DNA from: Gaiellasilicea sp035556515
GTDB lineage: Bacteria; Actinomycetota; Thermoleophilia; Gaiellales; Gaiellaceae
DNA length: 20,086 bases
NCBI GenBank assembly: GCA_035556515.1
Contig: DATMEO010000139.1
Coordinates: forward strand, 1-20,086
Direction of reading: 5' to 3'
A model generated the notes under the pieces. That model had not been told where the DNA came from and searched no databases. It was given only the letters and a program-made list of their open reading frames with translations. Positions 7,579 through 13,699 of the stretch are shown here, piece after piece; the first letter of the stretch is position 1; each line of letters starts with the position of its first letter. A program made the translations under genes and the position numbers.

Positions 7579-7688
7579 TGCCGACGGTGACTGCCAACGG
7601 CGTCGGGAGGGTCGATGGCGGCCGCCTGATCAACGCGGCGCACCCGGTGGTGCTTCGCTTCGTCGATGAGGTGCTCGCTGCGCCGTAA
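7578..7688 (+). pseudogene. Possible internally deleted alpha/beta-hydrolase remnant
   Basis: A 36-codon ORF starts with an ATG overlapping the LuxR stop (TGATG). Its beginning, MPTVTANGV, looks like the N-terminus of many alpha/beta hydrolases, while its end, LINAAHPVVLRFVDEVLA, looks like their C-terminus after the catalytic histidine (the usual 'GHxINxxHPxxxxxxxxxFL'). The two would join around VDGGRL, with some 230 codons missing between them. If so, the gene was lost by an in-frame internal deletion. It has neither the nucleophile elbow nor an oxyanion region and cannot be active. This reading rests on recalled family patterns over very short stretches; it may instead be non-coding. Confidence 0.35.
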
Positions 7689-7716
7689 CCGGCGCAGTGC
7701 GAAACTCGACGGGTCG

Positions 7717-7860
7717 ATGCGGAAACTCCAGAGCCAGGGCAGTGCTCGGCATGCCCTTCGTCTTCGAGCAGCCCGTCATCTCGCGGACGCGATCGAGGCG
7801 CTCGCTGCCCTGTCGCGCTCGCTCTCGGACGACCGCTCGCCGAAGAACCCCTACAGCTAG
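7717..7860 (+). CDS. Short hypothetical ORF upstream of GST gene
   Basis: A 47-codon ORF (MRKLQSQG... to ...RSPKNPYS) ends at a TAG within the AGGAGG ribosome binding site of the GST gene. The second half (from about LADAIEALAALSRSLSDD) could form an amphipathic helix and has the G/C-ending codons usual here; the first half is less codon-biased. The start has no clear ribosome binding site (an earlier in-frame ATG lies at 7666). I recognise no family. It could be a small helical protein, a decayed C-terminus of a lost gene, or chance. Position makes translational coupling with the GST possible. Confidence 0.3.
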   Translation: MRKLQSQGSARHALRLRAARHLADAIEALAALSRSLSDDRSPKNPYS

Positions 7861-7869
7861 GAGGAAGCC

Positions 7870-8562
7870 GTGGCCACGAACACGTTGAGCATCCTGAAGC
7901 CGAGCGTCAACAATCTGACGGTGCGGATCTTCGTCCGCGCCGCCGGGCTCGAGTTCGACGAGCTGGACGTCTGGGGCAAGAAGGGCACCCCTGAGTTCCT
8001 CGCCAAGGACCCGGCCGACCTGACGCCGCTGCTCGAGGAGGAGGGTCTGCCGAAGGGCGCGCTCTGGGAGAGCTGCGCGATCATGCAGTACCTCTGCAAC
8101 AAGCACGGCCTCGACCGTTTCTACCCGACCGATCCGGGCGAGCGCGCGATGGTCGACAGCGCGATGTTCTACCTGATCGGCACCTTCTATCCGCTGCTCG
8201 CACGGGCGACGTATCCGACGCTCGGCTTCGGCCAGTACCCGGGCGAGGTGGGCACCTCCGATGCCGACGACGACGCGAAGGCCAGGGCGGCCAAGGACGC
8301 CGAGGCGGCTCTCGCCGGGCCGCTCGAGGTCTACCGGACGTTCTTCCTCGCCGACCGGCCGTTCATCGGCGGCGACGGCCCATCGATCGCGGACATGAGG
8401 CTCGCGGCGACGCTCGAGTTCCTGCGCGCGGTCGACTATCCGTTCCCCGACTGGGCCGAGGACTACATGAGCAGGATGGAGGAGACGCTCGGCGACGCGT
8501 ACTCGGAGCCGGTCGCCGACGTTCGCGGGTACATCGATTACGTCCGCCCGCAGAGTGGGTGA
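7870..8562 (+). CDS. Glutathione S-transferase family protein
   Basis: The 230-aa protein has the two-domain GST layout. The N-terminal thioredoxin-like half (residues 1-80) starts ILKPSVNNLTVRIFVRAAGL, with Ser11 in the usual place of the thiol-activating serine, a cis-proline in DLTPLLEE, and the E-S pair of the glutathione-binding loop in LWESCAIMQYLCNKHGL. The C-terminal helical half has the N-capping box region FIGGDGPSIADMRLAATLEF. It could conjugate, isomerise or reduce an electrophile. Whether this organism uses glutathione or another thiol is not known. The GTG at 7870 is well supported by AGGAGG at 7859-7864. It is the first gene of an operon; the next gene overlaps it by 8 nt. Confidence 0.9.
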   Translation: MATNTLSILKPSVNNLTVRIFVRAAGLEFDELDVWGKKGTPEFLAKDPADLTPLLEEEGLPKGALWESCAIMQYLCNKHGLDRFYPTDPGERAMVDSAMFYLIGTFYPLLARATYPTLGFGQYPGEVGTSDADDDAKARAAKDAEAALAGPLEVYRTFFLADRPFIGGDGPSIADMRLAATLEFLRAVDYPFPDWAEDYMSRMEETLGDAYSEPVADVRGYIDYVRPQSG

Positions 8563-9298
8563 GCGGCGGCCGCAGGCCGTGACCGCGATCAGCCAGGCCT
8601 ATCCCGACCGGGTCGAAGTGCGCGGGCGCGATCTCGCCGGCGACTTGATGGGCCACGTCGGCTTCACCGAGTACTTCCACCTCCTGCTCACGGGCGACGA
8701 GCCGACCGACGAGCAGCGCTACTTCCTCGACCTCCTGCTGGTCGCGATCGCCGAGCACGGCCTGATGCCGAGCAACGTGGCCGCGCGGATGACCCTGGCC
8801 GCCGACCCCGGCTCGCTGCAGGGGGCAGTCGCCGCCGGCATCCTCGGCGCCGGCTCCGTCGTGCTCGGAGCGTCGGAGGAGTGCGCGCAACTACTCGAGC
8901 AGGCGGTCGCCGCGGGTCGTGAGCCCGACGAGGTCGCACGCGAGATCCACAGCGCCGGCGGCAAGGTGCCGGGCTTCGGCCATCCACTGCACAAGCCGCT
9001 CGATCCCCGCGCAGAGCGGATCCTCGCGCTCGCAGACGAGCGCGGTGTCAGCGGCCCCCACGTGGCGTTCGCGCGCGCGCTTCGCGATGCCGTCGCCCGC
9101 GAGTGGGGGATGCCGCTGACTCTGAACGTGGCGATGCCGATCGCCGCGGTGCTGCTCGACCTCGGCTTCCCCGCGGTCGCCGCGAAAGCCGTGCCGATCC
9201 TCGCCCGCACAGCCGGCCTGCTTGCGCATCTCGCCGAGGAGCAGGAGCATCCCATCGGCTTCCTGCTCGCGGAGAGAGCCGCGCAGGCGAGCGACTGA
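8555..9298 (+). CDS. Citryl-CoA lyase-like protein (citrate synthase fold, short form)
   Basis: The 247-aa protein is a short relative of citrate synthase. It opens with TAISQAYPDRVEVRGRDLAG and LMGHVGFTEYFHLLLTGDEP, continues with the glycine-rich GAVAAGILGAGSVVLGA, and has the catalytic-type GKVPGFGHPLHK (His143 and His146). It lacks the length of full citrate synthases (about 370-430 aa). It resembles proteins annotated as citryl-CoA lyase, homologous to the C-terminal module of ATP-citrate lyase, which split citryl-CoA (or a similar 3-hydroxyacyl-CoA) to acetyl-CoA and a 2-oxoacid. The start may be GTG 8555 or GTG 8579; homology begins just after the second. The first overlaps the GST gene by 8 nt. 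The next gene overlaps by TGATG. A neighbouring acyl-CoA ligase could provide its CoA thioester; this is inference. Confidence 0.8.
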   Translation: MGERRPQAVTAISQAYPDRVEVRGRDLAGDLMGHVGFTEYFHLLLTGDEPTDEQRYFLDLLLVAIAEHGLMPSNVAARMTLAADPGSLQGAVAAGILGAGSVVLGASEECAQLLEQAVAAGREPDEVAREIHSAGGKVPGFGHPLHKPLDPRAERILALADERGVSGPHVAFARALRDAVAREWGMPLTLNVAMPIAAVLLDLGFPAVAAKAVPILARTAGLLAHLAEEQEHPIGFLLAERAAQASD

Positions 9299-10575
9299 TG
9301 CTCGCGCCCGAGGTCGAGATGCTGCCGTGGGCGGAGCAGCTCGCCGTCGACGACGCGAGCTACCGGGCGCAGCTCGCCTACCTGCTCGAGCGCTCGGCGT
9401 TCTACCGCGGCAAGCTCGCCGGCGTCGACACCGGGGGAGGGCTGGCGGAGATCGGGCAGCTGCCGCTGACCGAGAAGGACGAGCTGCGGGAGACCCGTAC
9501 GCCCGACAATCCTTTCGGCGCCCACCTCTGCGCGGAGCCGGACGAGATCGTCCGGATCTACTCGACGAGCGGGACCACCGGCGAGCCGAGCTACATCCCG
9601 CTGACGGCAGGTGATCTGGAGAACTGGGTGGCCGGATCGGCGCGCAGCTATGCCGCCTCGGGTATCGCCGCCGGCCAGCGGATTGTCTCGACCTACAACG
9701 CCGGGCCCTTCGTCGCCGGGGCGGCACTGGCGGCGTTCGACCGGCTCGGCCTGTGCCACATCCCGGTCGGCACCGGTCACACGGAGCGGCTGGTGCAGGC
9801 GATCGACCGGCTCAGGCCGGCCGCGGCGGTGCTGACGCCGTCCTACGCTGCGTACCTCGCCGAGAGCCACGATCTGCGCCGCTCGAGCGTCGAGCGGGTG
9901 CTGGTGGCGGGTGAGCCGGGCGGTGGTGAGTCGTCGTTCCGCGCAAAGCTGGAAGTGGGTTGGGGCGCGAAGGTCACCGAGGCGATGGGAATCGGCGACA
10001 TCGGCATCTCACTCTGGGGCGAGTGCGAGGAGCAGGACGGCATGCACCTCGGCGCGCGCGGGTTCGTGCACGCGGAGCTGATCGACCCGGAGACGGGCGC
10101 CGCGCTCGAGCTCGAGGACGGCGCCACCGGCGAGCTCGTGCTTACGCATCTGCGGCACCGTGCCGCGCCGCTGCTCCGTTTCCGTACCCGAGACCACGTC
10201 CGGGTGCGGACGAATCCGTGCCCGTGCGGTCGCACCGGCCCACGCGTCCGCTGCCTCGGCCGCACCGACGACATGCTGATCGTCCGCGGCGTCAACGTCT
10301 TCCCGGCCGCGATCCGCGAGGTCGTGAGCGCGTTCGCGCCGGACGTGAGCGGGCAGATCCTCGTCCGGCCGCGGGCGCCTGGGGTGAAGCAGGAGCCGCC
10401 GCTGCCCGTCAGCGTCGAGCTCGCGCCCGAGGCACGGCCCGACGCGGCGCTCGCCGGCGCGATCCGCGACCGGCTCCGCGAAGCGCTCGTCGTCCAGACG
10501 GAGGTCGAGCTCGTCGCGCCCGGGAGCCTGCCGCGGAGCGAGTACAAGTCGAAGCTCGTCGAGCAGGCGTCGTGA
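9298..10575 (+). CDS. Phenylacetate-CoA ligase-like (PaaK-type) AMP-forming acyl-CoA ligase
   Basis: The 425-aa protein has PaaK-type hallmarks: LLERSAFYRGKLAG near the N-terminus, PLTEKDELRET, the AMP-binding P-loop YSTSGTTGEPSYIP (residues 88-101), EAMGIGDIG (about 228), NPCPCGRTGPRVRCLGRTDD and MLIVRGVNVFPAAIREVV near the hinge. It ends with LPRSEYKSKLV, where Lys417 is in place of the catalytic lysine of the adenylation step. It should activate a carboxylic acid to its acyl-CoA via an acyl-adenylate; the phenylacetate substrate is not established. The ATG at 9298 overlaps the stop of the lyase gene (TGATG), and the length matches PaaK relatives, although the frame is open further upstream. 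Its place between lyase and methyltransferase-like genes suggests a dedicated acid-degrading or assembly pathway. Confidence 0.88.
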   Translation: MLAPEVEMLPWAEQLAVDDASYRAQLAYLLERSAFYRGKLAGVDTGGGLAEIGQLPLTEKDELRETRTPDNPFGAHLCAEPDEIVRIYSTSGTTGEPSYIPLTAGDLENWVAGSARSYAASGIAAGQRIVSTYNAGPFVAGAALAAFDRLGLCHIPVGTGHTERLVQAIDRLRPAAAVLTPSYAAYLAESHDLRRSSVERVLVAGEPGGGESSFRAKLEVGWGAKVTEAMGIGDIGISLWGECEEQDGMHLGARGFVHAELIDPETGAALELEDGATGELVLTHLRHRAAPLLRFRTRDHVRVRTNPCPCGRTGPRVRCLGRTDDMLIVRGVNVFPAAIREVVSAFAPDVSGQILVRPRAPGVKQEPPLPVSVELAPEARPDAALAGAIRDRLREALVVQTEVELVAPGSLPRSEYKSKLVEQAS

Positions 10576-11600
10576 GCGGTCTCGGGACGACGGTGGTCGG
10601 CAGCTATCCGCAGCCGGACTGGCTGATCGACCGTGAACGGCTCGGCGAGCGGCTGCCGCCGCGCGTGCGGGCACGCGAGCTCTGGCGCGTGCCGGAGCAG
10701 TTCCTCGAGCAGGCGCAGGACGACGCGACGCGGCTCGCCGTGGCGGACATGGAGCGGGCGGGGGTGGACGTGATCACGGACGGTGAGATGCGTCGCGAGA
10801 GCTACTCGAATCGGTTCGCGACCGCGCTCGAGGGCGTCGACCTGGACGAGCCCGGCGTCGCACTCGACCGGACGGGCGACGAGAACCCTGTCCCGCGCGT
10901 CGTCGGACCGGTCCGGCGCGCGCGCCCGGTGGAGACCCGCGACGTCGAGTTCCTCCGCTCGCTCACGGACCGGCGGATCAAGATCACGGTGCCGGGGCCG
11001 TTCACGATGACGCAGCAGGCGCAGAACGACCACTACGCCGACGACCGGAGCCTCGCGCTCGCCTACGCCGAGGCGGTCAACGATGAACTGCACGACCTCA
11101 AGGCCGCCGGCGCCGACCTCGTCCAGATCGACGAGCCGTACCTGCAGGCGCGGCCCGAGGCGGCGCGCGAGTACGCGGTCGAGGCGATCAACCGTGCCCT
11201 GGACGGGATCGACGGCGAGACCGTCCTGCACACGTGCTTCGGCTATGCGCACATCGTCCACGACCGCCTGCCCGGCTATCCATTCCTGCGCGAGCTCGCC
11301 GACTGCAGCGCCACGCACATCTCCCTCGAAGCGGCGCAGCCCGAGCTCGACCCGGTCGTCCTCCGCGCGCTGCCCGGCAAGGTGATCGTGCTGGGCGTTC
11401 TGGATCTTGGCTCCGGCGAGGTCGAGACGCCCGACGTCGTCGCCGCCCGCATCCGACGAGCGCTCGAGGTCGTGCCGCCGGAGCAGCTCGTCGCCGCGCC
11501 GGACTGCGGGATGAAGTACCTCCCGCGTGAGCGGGCGCTCCGCAAGCTCGAGGCGATGGTCGCCGGCGCGTCGCTGGTCTCGGCGGAGCTGTCGCCGTGA
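10572..11600 (+). CDS. Cobalamin-independent methionine synthase (MetE C-domain)-like enzyme
   Basis: The 342-aa protein matches the C-terminal catalytic half of MetE: TTVVGSYPQPDW at the start, DVITDGEMRRESYSNRF (about 67-83), KITVPGPFTM and DLVQIDEPYLQ. All four zinc ligands are in place: His220 and Cys222 in LHTCFG, Glu253 in HISLEAAQ, and Cys312 in PDCGMK. The N-terminal half of true MetE is absent. Enzymes of this size transfer alkyl groups to zinc-bound thiols: core-MetE methionine synthases using other methyl donors, and the related epoxyalkane:coenzyme M transferases. The GTG at 10572 overlaps the ligase stop by 4 nt (GTGA). With a GST and CoA-dependent enzymes in the same operon, a thiol-adduct pathway is an attractive but unproven alternative to methionine synthesis. 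Confidence 0.85.
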   Translation: MSGLGTTVVGSYPQPDWLIDRERLGERLPPRVRARELWRVPEQFLEQAQDDATRLAVADMERAGVDVITDGEMRRESYSNRFATALEGVDLDEPGVALDRTGDENPVPRVVGPVRRARPVETRDVEFLRSLTDRRIKITVPGPFTMTQQAQNDHYADDRSLALAYAEAVNDELHDLKAAGADLVQIDEPYLQARPEAAREYAVEAINRALDGIDGETVLHTCFGYAHIVHDRLPGYPFLRELADCSATHISLEAAQPELDPVVLRALPGKVIVLGVLDLGSGEVETPDVVAARIRRALEVVPPEQLVAAPDCGMKYLPRERALRKLEAMVAGASLVSAELSP

Positions 11601-12622
11601 CGCCGCTGCGCGTCGCGGTGCTCGCGCCGGTGTCGTGGCGCGTGCCGCCGCGCCACTACGGGCCGTGGGAGCAGTTCGCCTCGCTCCTCACCGAGGGACT
11701 CGTCGCCAGGGGCGTCGACGTGACGCTCTTCGCGACTGCGGACTCGCTCACCGCCGGCCGGCTCGCCTCCGTCGTCGCGCGCAGCTACTCCGAGGATCCC
11801 GGCGCCGAGCCGAAGGTCGTCGAGTGCCTCCACATCGCGCACGTCTTCGAGCGCGCCGGCGAGTTCGACCTGATCCACAACAGCTTCGACTTTCTGCCGC
11901 TGACCTACAGCGAGCTCGTCGACACACCCGTGTTGACGACGATCCACGGCTTCTCGTCCGAGCGGATCTTGCCGGTCTACCAGCGCTACAACGCGACCTG
12001 CGCCTACGTCGCGATCAGCGACGCCGATCGACATCCGAGCCTCGACTACGTGGCCACGATCCATCACGGGATCGACACCGCCGCATTCCCGCTGCACCCG
12101 GCACCCGGCAGCTACCTGCTCTTCTTCGGGAGGATCCATCCGGACAAGGGGACCGCGGAGGCGATCGACGTCGCCGACGCCACCGGGCTACCCCTCGTGA
12201 TTGCGGGGATCGTCCAGGACCAGGAGTACTTCGACGAGCGCGTCGCCCCGCGGCTCGACGGCGAGCGGGTCTCGTACGTCGGTCCGGTCGGCGTTGGCGA
12301 GCGGGCGGAGCTGCTCGGGGGGGCGCAGGTGTTGCTGCACCTGATCGGCTTCGAGGAGCCGTTCGGGTACAGCGTCGTCGAGTCGATGACCTGCGGCACG
12401 CCGGTGATCGCCTTCAGTCGCGGCTCGATGGGAGAGCTGATCGAGGACGGGACGACGGGCTTCCTCGTCGGCGATGTCGCAGGCGCCGTCGCTGCCGTCG
12501 AGCGGACGGCGAGCCTCGACCGCGGCGCGATCAGAGCCGACGCGGTGGCCCGGTTCGACGTGGCGCGAATGGTCGACGACTATCTCGATGCCTACGCCGC
12601 CGTCGTGTCTGTGCGACAATGA
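11597..12622 (+). CDS. Glycosyltransferase family 4 protein
   Basis: The 341-aa product is a GT-B fold glycosyltransferase of family 4. The N-terminal half has RVAVLAPVSWRVPPRHYGPW with the acceptor-side loop, and TLFATADSLTAGRL; FDLIHNSFDFLPL lies near residue 95 and TTIHGFSSERILPVY near 115. The C-terminal half has LLFFGRIHPDKGTAEAIDVA and the E-x7-E motif EPFGYSVVE (Glu254, Glu262), which binds the nucleotide-sugar ribose and sugar; GTPVIAFSRGSMGELIEDG follows. Retaining transfer from a nucleotide sugar such as GDP-mannose is expected; the acceptor is unknown. No membrane segment is seen, so it is cytosolic. The start GTG overlaps the upstream stop (GTGA). It faces a GH130 gene and a second GT4 in the convergent operon, hinting at one glycan pathway. 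Confidence 0.9.
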   Translation: MTPLRVAVLAPVSWRVPPRHYGPWEQFASLLTEGLVARGVDVTLFATADSLTAGRLASVVARSYSEDPGAEPKVVECLHIAHVFERAGEFDLIHNSFDFLPLTYSELVDTPVLTTIHGFSSERILPVYQRYNATCAYVAISDADRHPSLDYVATIHHGIDTAAFPLHPAPGSYLLFFGRIHPDKGTAEAIDVADATGLPLVIAGIVQDQEYFDERVAPRLDGERVSYVGPVGVGERAELLGGAQVLLHLIGFEEPFGYSVVESMTCGTPVIAFSRGSMGELIEDGTTGFLVGDVAGAVAAVERTASLDRGAIRADAVARFDVARMVDDYLDAYAAVVSVRQ

Positions 12623-12626
12623 GGGC

Positions 12627-12743
12627 ATGAAGGGTCAGCAGAAGCCGAAGAAGGTGGGCAAGAAACCGGCCCAGAAGACGCTGAAGGAGCGCCGGACCGA
12701 GAAGCGCGCCGCGGCGAAGCACAGCAAGTCGCTCGACGTCTAG
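12627..12743 (+). CDS. Small lysine-rich basic protein
   Basis: A 38-codon ORF (MKGQQKPKKVGKKPAQKTLK, then ERRTEKRAAAKHSKSLDV) lies 4 nt after the GT4 gene. About 40% of residues are Lys or Arg, and the middle reads as a charged helix (TLKERRTEKRAAAKHSK). Short proteins of this style, with the pattern KPKKxGKKxxQKTLKE-KRxxK, recur across actinobacterial genomes as conserved hypotheticals, to my recollection. The composition suggests nucleic-acid or ribosome association; no function is known. The coding case rests on biased codons, the tight operon position and a biologically plausible sequence. Its TAG is 11 nt from the convergent GH130 stop. Confidence 0.7.
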   Translation: MKGQQKPKKVGKKPAQKTLKERRTEKRAAAKHSKSLDV

Positions 12744-12754
12744 TCGCTAGAGGT

Positions 12755-13699
12755 CTAGTCGGGCGGCGCGGCGAGCACCGCGGCGAGCAAGTCGTCGAGC
12801 CGCGCCGTGGCGAGGCAGATCGACGTGTCGGCGCCGCCGTAGTAGAGCCGGAGCTCGTCGCTCTCGACATCGTGGACGAGCCCGCACGGGAAGACGACGT
12901 TCGGAACGTCTCCCTCGCGCTCGTAGTGCGCGGACGGTCCCAGGATCCACTCCGGCAGCCGGTGGAGCACCCGTGTCGGCTCGTCGATGTCCGTGAGCGC
13001 GAGGCCGACACGGTAGATACCGCCCGTGATGGTCTCCTTGACGCCGTGGTAGATCAGCAACCAGCCGTGCTCGGTCCGCAGCAGCGGCGGGCCGATCCCG
13101 ATCCGGAGCGAGTCCCACCAAGCCCCTTCGCGCGGCCGCATCACCTGCTCGGGCGAGCTCCAGCTGATCAGGTCGGAGGACCGAGAGAGCAAGATCTCGC
13201 CTCGTGAGGGCCCGTATTCGGTCCTCGGCCGATGGAACAGGACCCACTTGCCGTCGATCCGCTCAGGGAGCAGAGCTGCGTTCTTGTCCTCGGGCTGCCG
13301 GACGATCCCGTGCCGCTCGACGCTCCTGAAGTCCTCGGTCGTGGCGAGGTACACCGCAGGGCCGGCCGGACCGTAGGCCGTGCAGGTGATCACCCAGCGC
13401 TCGAGCTCGGGCACGAAGACGACGCGCGCGTCCTCGAAGCCCCACTGCTCGCTCTCGACTCCGTCCTCCGGCGCCAGCAACGGCTCCGGATCGATGGTCC
13501 AGCCGTCGACGCCGTTGGCGGAGCGTGCGACGGAGAGGTGCGAGATTCCGGTCAGGCCTTCGACGCGGGCGACGAGGACGGTCTCGGCGTCGAGCTGCGC
13601 CGCGGCCGGGTTGAAGGCGGCGTTGACGGGATACGGCCAGTCCTCCGCCGTCAGGATCGGGTTGGCGTCGTGGCGCTGAAAGAGCTCGCGGCCTGTCAC
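12755..13699 (-). CDS. Glycoside hydrolase family 130 protein (mannoside phosphorylase-like)
   Basis: The 314-aa protein has the five-bladed beta-propeller pattern of GH130. It begins HDANPILTAEDWPYPVNAAF with FNPAA following, then ISHLSVARSANGVDGW, WGFEDARVVF (Asp90 in the E-D-x-R motif as the expected general acid), EDKNAALLPERIDGKWVLFHRP, LLIYHGVKE and VVFPCGLV near the end. Members are inverting phosphorylases or hydrolases of beta-mannosides (beta-1,4- or beta-1,2-linked); the exact linkage cannot be told. Its GTG start (complement of 13697-13699) overlaps the stop of the GT4-fusion gene by GTGA, so the two are translationally coupled. It lacks a signal peptide, which fits a cytosolic phosphorylase. 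It is the last gene of the minus-strand operon. Confidence 0.88.
   Translation of the reverse strand: MTGRELFQRHDANPILTAEDWPYPVNAAFNPAAAQLDAETVLVARVEGLTGISHLSVARSANGVDGWTIDPEPLLAPEDGVESEQWGFEDARVVFVPELERWVITCTAYGPAGPAVYLATTEDFRSVERHGIVRQPEDKNAALLPERIDGKWVLFHRPRTEYGPSRGEILLSRSSDLISWSSPEQVMRPREGAWWDSLRIGIGPPLLRTEHGWLLIYHGVKETITGGIYRVGLALTDIDEPTRVLHRLPEWILGPSAHYEREGDVPNVVFPCGLVHDVESDELRLYYGGADTSICLATARLDDLLAAVLAAPPD

Noticed and set aside
9103..10575. Longer 490-codon start of the PaaK-like gene
   Set aside because: The extra N-terminus overlaps the citryl-CoA-lyase-like gene by about 195 bp and is Arg-rich shadow; ATG 9298 gives family length and a TGATG overlap.
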